The translations under genes were made by a program, and so were the position numbers. From the NCBI GenBank assembly GCA_041545745.1, contig CP168152.1:4516001-4580000 (forward strand): 64,000 nt of DNA, in the 5' to 3' direction. Positions 54,678-64,000 of the stretch are shown piece after piece. Under the pieces are notes generated by a model, which saw only the letters and a program-made list of their open reading frames with translations, had not been told where the DNA came from and searched no databases. The stretch is from Stenotrophomonas indicatrix (GTDB lineage Bacteria; Pseudomonadota; Gammaproteobacteria; Xanthomonadales; Xanthomonadaceae). Position 1 is the first letter of the stretch; each line of letters opens with the position of its first letter.

Positions 54678-55427
54678 TCAGGCAGCCGGCTTCTTGACCA
54701 CCGAAGACGGCACCAGCCAGCGCGCGGCGTGGATGCCCAGCTCGTACAGCAGGCACATCGGGATCGCCAGCATCAGCTGCGACACCACATCCGGCGGGGT
54801 CAGGATCGCAGCGAGCACGAAGATGCCGACGATCGCGTAGCCGCGCCCTTCCTTGAACTGCTGCGGCGTGATCCAGCCCAGCAGCACCAGGATCACCATC
54901 GCCACCGGCAGTTCGAAACTGCCGCCGAAGGCGAAGAAGATCGCCAGCACGAAGTCCAGGTAGGCGTTCGCATCCGGCGTGATCGCGATCACTTCCGGGC
55001 TGAAGGTGGTGAGGAAATGGAAGACCGCCGGCAACACCAGGAAATAGGCGAAGGCGCAGCCGGTATAGAACAGCAGCACCGAGGAGACCAGCAGCGGCAT
55101 CGCCAGGCGCTTCTCGCGTGCATACAGGCCCGGCGCAACGAAGGCCCACAGCTGGTACAGCAGCCACGGCACGGCCACGAACAAGGCCACGAAGAACGTC
55201 AGCTTCAACGGCGCGAAGAAGGCGCCGGCCGGGTTGGTGGCGATCATCGTCTGCCCGTTGGGCAACTGCGAGATCAGCGGCTCGGCCAGTGCGTTGTAGA
55301 GCTTCTGGGTAAACGGCAGCAGGCCCAGCAGCACCACGCCCAGCCCCAGCAGCGCACGCACCAGGCGCGCGCGCAGTTCAACCAGATGTTCCACCAGCGA
55401 GCTTTCGCCGAAGTCGTGTTCGCTCAT
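54678..55427 (-). CDS. tatC: Sec-independent protein translocase TatC
   Basis: A 249-residue six-helix core receptor of the twin-arginine translocase. It opens LVEHLVELRARLVRALLG and has PFTQKLYNALAEPL, the periplasmic FFAPLKLTFFVALFVAVP and the YFLVLPAVFHFLTTF segments typical of TatC. Its start overlaps the tatB stop (ATGA). Last gene of tatABC. Confidence 0.97.
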   Translation of the reverse strand: MSEHDFGESSLVEHLVELRARLVRALLGLGVVLLGLLPFTQKLYNALAEPLISQLPNGQTMIATNPAGAFFAPLKLTFFVALFVAVPWLLYQLWAFVAPGLYAREKRLAMPLLVSSVLLFYTGCAFAYFLVLPAVFHFLTTFSPEVIAITPDANAYLDFVLAIFFAFGGSFELPVAMVILVLLGWITPQQFKEGRGYAIVGIFVLAAILTPPDVVSQLMLAIPMCLLYELGIHAARWLVPSSVVKKPAA

Positions 55428-55897
55428 GACGGGCGCTCCGTGCGGGCGGGCGTTTCGGCCGCGGTATCAGCAACGGCATCGCCCGCAGGTTCGGCGGTGG
55501 TGGGTACAATGGCAGCATCCTCCGCCGAAGCCACCTCCGGCTCGGTCGCGTCCGCCAGGTGTGGGGGCCGTTCGGCCGGTGCCGGTGCACGCACCTGCTG
55601 CGCCAGCGTGTCGCTATGCTGTTGCAGCTGCTCGGCCTCGCGGCGCACGGCTTCGCCACTGGCACGCAGTTGGTTCTCGGTGTCCTGCATGCCCTGGCGC
55701 ACGTCCTGCATCTGCCGCTTGATGTCTTCGGCCTGCAGTTCGCGTTCCAGCTCCTGCTTGACCGAATCCCATTGATTACGCGCGCGGCGCACCCACAGCC
55801 CGGCGAAGCGGGCCGCCTTGGGCAGGCGCTCAGGTCCGAGCACCACCAAGGCGACAACCGCGATCACCAGCAGTTCGCTGAAGCCGATATCAAACAC
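55424..55897 (-). CDS. tatB: Sec-independent protein translocase TatB
   Basis: A 157-residue single-span TatB. The membrane helix FDIGFSELLVIAVVALVVLGPERLP is followed by an amphipathic helix and a long charged tail. I start at the GTG at 55897 so the protein begins (M)FDIGFSEL like other TatB proteins; a GGAGCGG ribosome-binding site lies 8 bases upstream. A TTG one codon further upstream is less likely. The 4-bp overlap couples it to tatC. Confidence 0.95.
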   Translation of the reverse strand: MFDIGFSELLVIAVVALVVLGPERLPKAARFAGLWVRRARNQWDSVKQELERELQAEDIKRQMQDVRQGMQDTENQLRASGEAVRREAEQLQQHSDTLAQQVRAPAPAERPPHLADATEPEVASAEDAAIVPTTAEPAGDAVADTAAETPARTERPS

Positions 55898-55912
55898 CAA
55901 AACCGCTCCGGA

Positions 55913-56140
55913 TCAACGCGCGTTGCGGTCGTGCTCATCCTGCGCGGTGCGCGAGGCGTCCTGGCTGCGTGACTCATCGCCCAACTGTGCGTTCGGCTTG
56001 TCTTCGTCGTGCATGCCCTTCTTGAATTCCTTGACCGCCGAGCCGAGATCCTTGGCACCACTGGTCAGGCGCTTGGTGCCAAACACCAGCAGGACGATGG
56101 CGAGCACGACCAACCAATGCCAGATGCTGAAACTGCCCAT
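55913..56140 (-). CDS. tatA: Sec-independent protein translocase TatA
   Basis: A 75-residue TatA pore-forming subunit: one N-terminal membrane helix ([19 protein letters not shown]), a short hinge and an amphipathic helix ([11 protein letters not shown]), then a charged tail. First gene of the tatABC operon, 15 bp upstream of tatB. Confidence 0.97.
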   Translation of the reverse strand: MGSFSIWHWLVVLAIVLLVFGTKRLTSGAKDLGSAVKEFKKGMHDEDKPNAQLGDESRSQDASRTAQDEHDRNAR

Positions 56141-56214
56141 AAGTCGCTCGTTACGTTAGTGATCAGATTGCCGAGCATAGCGCACCGGCTGTTAGCCGGC
56201 GCGCGTGACGAAAG

Positions 56215-57105
56215 TCAGTTGTTGCCCAGTGTTTCAGTGCGGATTTCACCGTCGTTGACCGGCTGGAAACCCTGCTGGACCGGCGGCGGGGTCTGCGGCA
56301 CGGCCTGCAGCGGCGCCGTGGTCGCTTCAACGGGGGCCGCAGGTGCTGCCTGAACAGGCGCCTGGGCGGGCACTGCAGCGGCGGCCGGACGCGGTGCGGC
56401 ATTGCCCCCGTTGCGGTTGTTGCGCGCCGCATAGGTGGCCTCTTCCAGACGATCACGGAAGGCGACCACATCCATCGACGGCGAGCCTGCAGCGCGGCCC
56501 TCGAAGATCATCCGCGGCGTGGTGTTGCTGCCGTAGGCGTCGAGGTTGGCGGCATCGTCGATCTGCAGGATCGCACCATCCAGGGCAACGCCTGCGAACA
56601 GGCCACGGGCGCGCGACCACGACCAGATCTCCGCCTTCAACTGGCCATCGGTGGCGGCGGCAGCATTGCGACCGACCGGACCGGCGGCTACACCGGCATC
56701 GGCGCCGAGGGTGAACTTGCCGTTGACGAGATTGTCCAGGCTGCGGTCATTGCGGAACACCAGCACAACGTCGGAGGACTGCACACCGGCCTGGAAACCG
56801 ATGCTGCCGCCGGTGAGCTTGATGAATACCGGGTTGGACCACGCACCATCGGGCATGCGCACCGACATCAGGCCGTGGCCACGACGGCCGCCGATCACCA
56901 GACCGGCCTTGATCGTGTCGGGAATGACGATGACCGCGCGGCCTTCGTCGAGCAATTTGTCCGGAATGCCCTGTTCAGGGATTTCCTGGATTTCAGCCAG
57001 TACACGCACCGCATTGCGGGCGCGCTGGTCTTCCTGCGGTCCGGCCATGGCCTGGCTGGACAGCAGGCTGGCGGCGATCAGCAGGGCTTGGATCGGGCGA
57101 CGCAT
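56215..57105 (-). CDS. SYLF-domain lipid-binding protein (Ysc84 family)
   Basis: A 296-residue exported protein with signal peptide MRRPIQALLIAASLLSSQAMA. The SYLF/Ysc84 domain (DUF500) covers about residues 50-190, with VIPDTIKAGLVIGGRRGHGLM, GSIGFQAGVQSSDVVLV and DGAILQIDDAAN. A long Ala/Pro/Gln-rich low-complexity tail follows. SYLF domains bind phosphoinositides in eukaryotes; the bacterial role is unclear. Monocistronic, upstream of tatA on the same strand (74-bp gap). Confidence 0.88.
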   Translation of the reverse strand: MRRPIQALLIAASLLSSQAMAGPQEDQRARNAVRVLAEIQEIPEQGIPDKLLDEGRAVIVIPDTIKAGLVIGGRRGHGLMSVRMPDGAWSNPVFIKLTGGSIGFQAGVQSSDVVLVFRNDRSLDNLVNGKFTLGADAGVAAGPVGRNAAAATDGQLKAEIWSWSRARGLFAGVALDGAILQIDDAANLDAYGSNTTPRMIFEGRAAGSPSMDVVAFRDRLEEATYAARNNRNGGNAAPRPAAAAVPAQAPVQAAPAAPVEATTAPLQAVPQTPPPVQQGFQPVNDGEIRTETLGNN

Positions 57106-57271
57106 GGCAGGCTCCAGAAGTCAGTCCATAGGAAGATATAGCAAGTGACTGAAATTAGTAGTGTTGTGATGAATCCCCAATGAGCGTTGCCTGCTCATGT
57201 TGGGCGCATCAATGACACCGATCCGAACCCTGCATGCCGACGTGACGATGGAATCGGCGACAATACCGCCC

Positions 57272-58234
57272 ATGCTCGACGCACCCGATACCGCCGTATT
57301 GGCGGTCAACCTAGGCACGCCCGAGACGCCGACGGCTCCCGCCGTTCGCCGTTATCTGGCCGAATTCCTGTCCGACCCGCGCGTGGTCTCGATACCGGCG
57401 CTGCTGTGGCAGCCCTTGCTGCGCGGCCTGATCCTGCCGCTGCGCAGTGGTCGTTCGGCCGCCAAGTACGCCCAGGTGTGGCTGCCGGAAGGCTCGCCGC
57501 TGATGGTCCACACCCGCCAGTTGGCGCAAGCGATGCAGACCCTGCTGCCGACACTGCACGTACGCCACGCGATGCGCTACGGCGAACCCGCGCTGACCGC
57601 CGAACTGGATCGGCTGGCCACCGAGGGCGTGCGCCGCATCGTGGTACTGCCCCTGTATCCGCAGTATTCGACCACCACTACGGCCTCGGTCGAAGATCGC
57701 GTGGATGCGTGGCAGCGCCGGAACCCGCAGGTCACCGTCAGCCTGGTGCAGGACTATTCAATCGATCCCGACTGGGTTGCCGCCGTCGCCGGCTCGATCC
57801 AGCGCTATTGGCAGCAGCACGGTCGCGGCCAGAAGCTGATGTTCTCCTTCCATGGCATTCCGCAGCGCCTTGCCGACGCCGGTGACCCCTATCCGCAGCG
57901 CTGCGAGGCCAGTGCACGCGCGATCGCGGCTGCGCTGGGCCTGGGCGCAGACGAGTGGCAGCTGGGATACCAGTCGCGCTTCGGCCGCGAACGCTGGCTG
58001 CAGCCCTACGCCGAACCCAGCCTGTGGGAGCTGGCCGATGCGGGGGTGAAACAGATCGACGTGGTCTGCCCCGGGTTTGCCACCGACTGTCTGGAAACAC
58101 TGGAAGAAGTCGCCATGGGTTTCACCGAAACGCTGGCCGAGCGCGGCGCGCAGATGCGTTACATTCCCTGCCTCAACGCCGAACCGGAACACGCCCGCGC
58201 ATTGGCGCGGCTGGCCGTGGCCTCGCTGGCATGA
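57272..58234 (+). CDS. hemH: Ferrochelatase
   Basis: A 320-residue enzyme inserting Fe2+ into protoporphyrin IX to make heme. It has VNLGTPETP at the N-terminus, [14 protein letters not shown], the catalytic His in [10 protein letters not shown], and [14 protein letters not shown] with the conserved Glu. I chose the ATG at 57272 because the family begins a few residues before NLGTP; in-frame ATGs upstream at 57197, 57212 and 57248 remain possible, and none has a good ribosome-binding site. It is coupled to the following hydrolase by an ATGA overlap. Confidence 0.95.
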   Translation: MLDAPDTAVLAVNLGTPETPTAPAVRRYLAEFLSDPRVVSIPALLWQPLLRGLILPLRSGRSAAKYAQVWLPEGSPLMVHTRQLAQAMQTLLPTLHVRHAMRYGEPALTAELDRLATEGVRRIVVLPLYPQYSTTTTASVEDRVDAWQRRNPQVTVSLVQDYSIDPDWVAAVAGSIQRYWQQHGRGQKLMFSFHGIPQRLADAGDPYPQRCEASARAIAAALGLGADEWQLGYQSRFGRERWLQPYAEPSLWELADAGVKQIDVVCPGFATDCLETLEEVAMGFTETLAERGAQMRYIPCLNAEPEHARALARLAVASLA

Positions 58235-59088
58235 CCCTGCAGCCGTTTGAACTGCAGGTCGCAGGCGTCCGCGTGGCCGGCCTGCGCCGTGCGGGCGACG
58301 GGCCGCGCGTGCTGGCCCTGCACGGCTGGCTCGACAATGCGGCCAGCTTCGTACCGCTGGCGCCGCATCTGCCACAACTGGACCTGGTGGCGATCGACCT
58401 GCCCGGACACGGCCACAGCGCACATCTGCCCACCGGTGCGGTGTACACCACGCCGGCGGCGATCACCCATGTACTCGATGTCGCCGACGCGCTGGGCTGG
58501 GACCGGTTCACCTTGATGGGCCATTCAATGGGTGCCGGCATTGCCAGCCTCACCGCAGCGGTCAGTGATCGCATCGAACGCCTGGTCGCCATCGAGGCGC
58601 TCGGCGGCCTGCGCGGACCGGAAGAAGACACCGCCAGCCGTCTGCGCGAACACGTCGATGCCACCCGTGCACTCGCGCGCAAGCAACTGCGCGTGTTCCC
58701 CGATCTGGCCGCACCGATCCGGGCGCGAATGATGACCAACCAGCTCAGCGAAGGCTGCGCCCGCCTGCTGGTCGAACGCGGTGTCGAGCCGGTCGAAGGC
58801 GGCTATCGCTGGTGCAGCGATCCGCGCCTGATGCTGCCCACTGCGATCCGCCTCAGCGAAGGCCAGATCGACAACCTGCTGCAGGCCATCAGCTGCCCGA
58901 CCCAGGTGATCTATGCCACGCCTGCGCAACCATACTATCCCGAGCCGATGCGCAGCGAGCGCCTGCAGCACCTGCGTGATGGCCGCCTGGCGGTATTCCC
59001 CGGCAACCATCATCTGCACATGGAACACCCGGCACAGGTTGCTGCGGTCATCGATGCATTCCTGAGCGAAAACAGCAACGCGCGCTGA
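58231..59088 (+). CDS. Alpha/beta hydrolase
   Basis: A 285-residue alpha/beta hydrolase-fold enzyme. [11 protein letters not shown] provides the oxyanion-hole loop, the nucleophile elbow is GHSMG (Ser about 96), and the catalytic His lies in [10 protein letters not shown] near the C-terminus. Substrate unknown; esterase or acyl hydrolase activity is plausible. The start is fixed by the ATGA overlap with hemH, so the two genes form a coupled pair. Confidence 0.9.
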   Translation: MTLQPFELQVAGVRVAGLRRAGDGPRVLALHGWLDNAASFVPLAPHLPQLDLVAIDLPGHGHSAHLPTGAVYTTPAAITHVLDVADALGWDRFTLMGHSMGAGIASLTAAVSDRIERLVAIEALGGLRGPEEDTASRLREHVDATRALARKQLRVFPDLAAPIRARMMTNQLSEGCARLLVERGVEPVEGGYRWCSDPRLMLPTAIRLSEGQIDNLLQAISCPTQVIYATPAQPYYPEPMRSERLQHLRDGRLAVFPGNHHLHMEHPAQVAAVIDAFLSENSNAR

Positions 59089-59139
59089 CCATCGTCGGCT
59101 GCGCGCACTTCACTCTGCGCCAGCGCGGCCGATAGAACG

Positions 59140-59160
59140 GTAGTGGGCCCCTGCGCCCAC
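59140..59160 (+). repeat. Single SMAG-like unit
   Basis: GTAGTGGGCCCCTGCGCCCAC; an isolated GTAG-headed imperfect hairpin 51 bp after the hydrolase stop. The remainder of this 291-bp gap holds only a short ORF candidate. Confidence 0.55.
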
Positions 59161-59215
59161 AGCACGCAGGCCCTTTGTGCCTGCGGCTCGTTCCTGGTTC
59201 TGCAAGGAAGACCGC

Positions 59216-59365
59216 ATGTCCCGTCTGCTGCACCGTCATCCACAGGATGTGGTCACGGTGTCTGTCCTCCGCGTCGCAGCCTGCGCCGCATTCCCCGAAT
59301 TTCCCGACCCTGCCGTCGTTGCGCTCGTCCGCGCAGCGCGTTGCATGGTCGCTGCCGTCCGTTGA
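59216..59365 (+). CDS. Candidate small ORF upstream of the chemotaxis gene
   Basis: A 49-codon ORF beginning [15 protein letters not shown] with a good AAGGAAGA ribosome-binding site. It ends 14 bp before the chemotaxis transducer ATG. The product would be basic with a hydrophobic Val/Ala-rich centre. It may be a leader peptide or chance; composition alone does not decide it. Confidence 0.35.
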   Translation: MSRLLHRHPQDVVTVSVLRVAACAAFPEFPDPAVVALVRAARCMVAAVR

Positions 59366-59379
59366 TCCAGGAGTTGCCG

Positions 59380-61476
59380 ATGTCCATTGCGTCCTCCCGC
59401 CCGCCCGACCAGGGCCGTGTCCCTTATCTGCAACAGCTGGCACAGCGAGGCGATCGTCGCCTGCTGCTGGGCAGCGTGGTGTTCGCAGCGATCGGCCTCG
59501 TGCTGGCCCTGCGCGGCACGTCGGTACCCGCTGCGAGCGCGGTTGCCGCCGCGGCGCTGCCAGCCGTCTGGCTGGGCTTGCGCCAGGCCGGCCAGGCCAT
59601 CGCACGCAACGGCCTGGCGGTGGCGCTGTCCCTGCAGTTGAGCCTGCTCTGCCATATCGCCGGATTGAATGCCGCATTGCCGATCGCGCTGCTGCTGGGC
59701 GTGCTGCTCACCCAGCGTGACCGCCTGCCTTTGTGGCTCACCGGCGTCATTGGCGTCATTGCAGTGCTGGAACCGTTGCTTGACGGGGCGGCTGTCCTGC
59801 CGCCGCTGTTGAACGCCACTGCCCTGGTGGTGCTGACGCTGGTGCTGGGCCAGACCGCCGCACGCCTGCGCCAACAGAGCGAGGCCCTGGGTCACGGCCC
59901 GCACCGCCTGGCCGCATTGGCGCGCGACATCGCCACGGGCGCCGACCTTGGTGCGCACAGCGATGCACGCAGCTACGCACCCGGTTCACTGGCCCACGCG
60001 TTGGCCGATACCGCACGTCACGTGCAGGCGCAGCGTGACCGCGAGGTCGAGGCGCACGCCGAGAACGCGCAGATCCGCCAGGCACTGGACGCCTCGCGCA
60101 CGGCGATGATGATTGCCGACAACGATCACGTCATCCGCTACGTCAACCGTTCGGTGGTGGCACTGCTGCGCAACCAGCAGGCCACGCTGCGCCAGGCCTT
60201 CCCCGATTTCGACGCCGAGCGGCTGGTCGGCAGCAGCATCCATCGTTTTCATGCCAACCCTGACCGCATCCGCGGCATCCTCAACGGGCTGCAGGCGACG
60301 CACAACGGCAAGGTGCGGATCGGGCCGGTGCATTTCGCCCAGGTCGTCACCCCGGTCTTCGATGCACAGGGCGCGCGCCTGGGCTTTGCGGTGGAATGGC
60401 ATGACCGCACCCATGAACTGACGCTGGAGAATGCCGTTGCCGGGATTGTCGATGCCGCCGCGCACGGTGATCTCGAACAGCGCCTGCAGGCCAGCGGAGG
60501 TGCAAGCTTCCTCGACGGCCTGACCGGTGGCATCAACCAGTTGCTGGACACCCTGGGCAGCACGGTCGACGAAGTGCGGCAGATGCTCTCGGCGATGGCC
60601 AATGGCGATCTCGACCGCCGCATGCAGGGCGAGTACCACGGCGCGTTCGCCGCCATCCAGCGCGATGCCAACGCCACTGCCAGCCAGCTGGCACGCATGG
60701 TCGGGCACATCCAGCACTGCGCCACCACCATCAGCACGGCCGCCAGCGAAATCGCCGCCGGCAACGGCGCACTGTCCGAGCGCAGCGAGCGCCAGGCCGC
60801 ACACCTGCAGGAAACGGCCGCTTCGATGGAAGAGCTGACCGCCACTGTGCGCCAGAATGCAGCGCACGCGCGTCAGGCCAGTGAACTGGCCGCCTCCACC
60901 CAGGGCGCAGCAAGTGATGGCAACCACGCCATGCAGCGGGTGGTCGACACCATGCAGGCCATCGAAGGTGCGTCGAAGCGGATCGGCGACATTACCGGCG
61001 TGATCGACGGCATTGCCTTCCAGACCAACATCCTGGCGCTCAACGCAGCGGTTGAAGCAGCACGCGCCGGCGAGCAGGGGCGAGGGTTCGCGGTCGTCGC
61101 CAGCGAGGTCCGTGTGCTGGCGCAGCGATCGGCGGCGGCCGCCCAGGAGATCAAGGTCCTCATCGACGAGGCAGGACGTCAGGTCGGCGAGGGCGCCCAG
61201 TTGGTGGCCGATGCCGGACAGCGCATGCAGGGCATCGTCGGCGGCGTGGAGAACGTAAGCCACCTGATGCGCGAGATCTCGGCGGCGTCACAGGAGCAGT
61301 CCTCCGGTATCGAGCAGATCAACCAGACGGTGGTGCAGATGGACCAGGCCACGCAGCAGAACGCGGCTCTGGTGGAGGAAGCCACTGCAGCGGCACGTGA
61401 ACTGCAGTCACAGGCCGGTGCACTGAACCAGGCGGTATCGGTGTTCCGGCAGCGCGAGGCTGCGTTGATCGACTGA
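59380..61476 (+). CDS. Methyl-accepting chemotaxis protein with multi-span membrane domain
   Basis: A 698-residue transducer. The N-terminus has about five hydrophobic helices (residues ~28-170) and no large periplasmic domain, an uncommon input module. It is followed by a PAS-like domain (~215-330, [25 protein letters not shown]), HAMP-like segments (~350-440), and the MCP signalling domain with hairpin tip [32 protein letters not shown]. There is no C-terminal NWETF-type pentapeptide for CheR. A CAGGAG ribosome-binding site fixes the ATG at 59380. A strong terminator follows. Confidence 0.9.
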   Translation: MSIASSRPPDQGRVPYLQQLAQRGDRRLLLGSVVFAAIGLVLALRGTSVPAASAVAAAALPAVWLGLRQAGQAIARNGLAVALSLQLSLLCHIAGLNAALPIALLLGVLLTQRDRLPLWLTGVIGVIAVLEPLLDGAAVLPPLLNATALVVLTLVLGQTAARLRQQSEALGHGPHRLAALARDIATGADLGAHSDARSYAPGSLAHALADTARHVQAQRDREVEAHAENAQIRQALDASRTAMMIADNDHVIRYVNRSVVALLRNQQATLRQAFPDFDAERLVGSSIHRFHANPDRIRGILNGLQATHNGKVRIGPVHFAQVVTPVFDAQGARLGFAVEWHDRTHELTLENAVAGIVDAAAHGDLEQRLQASGGASFLDGLTGGINQLLDTLGSTVDEVRQMLSAMANGDLDRRMQGEYHGAFAAIQRDANATASQLARMVGHIQHCATTISTAASEIAAGNGALSERSERQAAHLQETAASMEELTATVRQNAAHARQASELAASTQGAASDGNHAMQRVVDTMQAIEGASKRIGDITGVIDGIAFQTNILALNAAVEAARAGEQGRGFAVVASEVRVLAQRSAAAAQEIKVLIDEAGRQVGEGAQLVADAGQRMQGIVGGVENVSHLMREISAASQEQSSGIEQINQTVVQMDQATQQNAALVEEATAAARELQSQAGALNQAVSVFRQREAALID

Positions 61477-61502
61477 GCAGACCCTGCGCGATGTTCCATG
61501 GA

Positions 61503-61532
61503 AGGCGGCGCCCGCAGGGCGCCGCCTTTTTA
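61503..61532 (+). terminator. Terminator of the chemotaxis gene
   Basis: GGCGGCGCC/GGCGCCGCC stem with a CGCAG loop followed by TTTTTATT, 26 bp after the stop codon. Confidence 0.92.
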
Positions 61533-61754
61533 TTGCGCGCGGTTCGCGGCAGGGCTCGTTGGCTCAACGGATGCGAAGGCAATCCGTTCAAGGCTGCCCG
61601 CGACGCGATGATGAGGGCCGAGGGCACCGGCCGTTGCGGCGAAGCTAGTGGGCCCACCAGCAGTTGAGCTGCACAGAAGGCGCCGCCTTCCCATGCGCGG
61701 CTACCGGCTATCTGCGTGAGGCTAGGCCGCATACGCAATCTCTACTGGGCCCCG

Positions 61755-61830
61755 GTAGTGCCGGCCGCTGGCCGGCAACCACGTGCCGCCGCGTGACGTT
61801 CGTGGGTTTCCGGCCGCTGGCCGGCACCAC
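61755..61830. repeat. SMAG pair upstream of the rRNA terminator
   Basis: Plus unit GTAGTGCCGGCC... (61755-61778) and a minus-type CCGGCCGCTGGCCGG palindrome ending CACCACG (61803-61830). The stretch 61533-61754 before it holds no gene or signal that I can recognise, apart from a TAGTGGGCCCACCA palindrome at about 61648. Confidence 0.7.
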
Positions 61831-61853
61831 GCATTGGTTTCTCGCGCACAAAG

Positions 61854-61885
61854 AAAAACCCCGCTGCATGAGCAGCGGGGTTTTC
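61854..61885 (-). terminator. rRNA operon terminator
   Basis: AAAACCCCGCTGC/GCAGCGGGGTTTT stem with a short loop. On the minus strand it is followed by TTTTTCTTTG. It lies about 11 bp beyond the 5S 3' end and should end the rRNA transcript. Confidence 0.92.
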
Positions 61886-61895
61886 GGGGTATAAA

Positions 61896-62010
61896 CCCTG
61901 GCGATGACCTACTCTCGCATGGCTTAGGCCACACTACCATCGGCGCAGCTACGTTTCACTTCCGAGTTCGGGATGGGATCGGGTGGTTCCATAGCGCTAA
62001 TTTCACCAGG
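61896..62010 (-). rRNA. rrf: 5S ribosomal RNA
   Basis: Reverse complement gives a canonical 5S: the 5' CCTGGTGAAATTAGCGC pairs with the 3' GCGAGAGTAGGTCATCGCCAGG, with the conserved internal CCCGAACTCGGAAGTGAAAC and CGCCGATGGTAGTGTGG. Length about 115 nt; the ends are set by the terminal stem and could shift by a few bases. It lies downstream of the 23S gene. Confidence 0.95.
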
Positions 62011-62173
62011 GAGGCGGTTGGAGTGTCGCCTAGGCGTCGTGTCTTTGCAGGGGGCGGGCATGATGATGCCAGCATTGCAAAGAGACGCGCCTGAGCGCCT
62101 GCCTCTCGTTTGGTCTTGTGACGTAGCGTGCACCTGGATCTATCGACATGTCATGTCGGCCAAGGCAACTTGA

Positions 62174-64000
<1,827 letters not shown>

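Overview
This window is a contiguous piece of a high-GC gammaproteobacterial chromosome, most likely Stenotrophomonas (S. maltophilia complex, family Xanthomonadaceae). Three things point there: the protein content (gidB-parA-parB, glyQ/glyS, tatABC, tamAB, an S46 dipeptidyl peptidase, and a CzcA-type efflux operon); very high GC, with long open frames on the antisense of most genes; and many short GTAG-headed palindromes between genes, which are the hallmark of the Stenotrophomonas SMAG repeat family. I see no prophage, insertion sequence, transposase, CRISPR array or tRNA gene. Gene assignments come from recognising family motifs by eye, not from database searches.

Layout. 0-2 kb: YajG-type lipoprotein, low-molecular-weight phosphatase-like protein, and an unrecognised protein. 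2-8.6 kb (minus strand): ribosomal proteins L28 and L33, a cardiolipin synthase-like enzyme, an FAD oxidoreductase and UvrD, with a proofreading-type exonuclease upstream. 8.8-11.4 kb: a UGT-type glycosyltransferase overlapping tail to tail with a LysR regulator, which is divergent from a RidA protein. 11.5-17.6 kb: a four-gene czcICBA-like heavy-metal efflux operon. 17.7-22.8 kb (minus): DUF885 peptidase, a LAB_N membrane protein with a GT2 glycosyltransferase, a sugar-nucleotide epimerase, and a SUFU-domain protein. 22.9-26 kb: rsmG-parA-parB and a phosphopantetheinyl transferase. 26-28.8 kb: GlsB/YeaQ membrane protein, exonuclease III, aldehyde dehydrogenase.

28.9-39.6 kb is the most coherent functional block. 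It holds an MHS-type transporter, a DcaP-like porin, acetyl-CoA synthetase, a LuxR-type response regulator (CrbR/ErdR-like), the manganese exporter mntP under a yybP-ykoY riboswitch, and a giant sodium/solute-symporter-histidine kinase (CrbS/MxtR-like). I read it as a local acetate-switch locus with mntP inserted between the two regulators. 39.7-47.7 kb: S46 peptidase and tamA-tamB. 47.9-51 kb: glyQ-glyS. 51-54.6 kb: an orphan GspE ATPase, a glutamine amidotransferase and a membrane protein. 54.6-56.1 kb: tatA-tatB-tatC. 56.2-61.5 kb: SYLF lipid-binding protein, ferrochelatase, alpha/beta hydrolase, and a chemotaxis transducer. 61.9-64 kb: the end of an rRNA operon on the minus strand (5S, then 23S running off the window).

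Between genes there are two hairpin families. Family A is the GTAG-headed SMAG palindrome, in about a dozen clusters and several stem-sequence variants. Family B is a roughly 40-bp GGGGTC...GACCCC hairpin in five copies. There is also a single 65-bp near-perfect palindrome between convergent genes at 54.6 kb. I found no clearly unprecedented multi-gene system. The least explained items are a 17-codon leader ORF whose ribosome-binding site sits in a hairpin loop ahead of crbR, a large inverted repeat between acs and the porin gene, and the orphan SUFU and hypothetical proteins.
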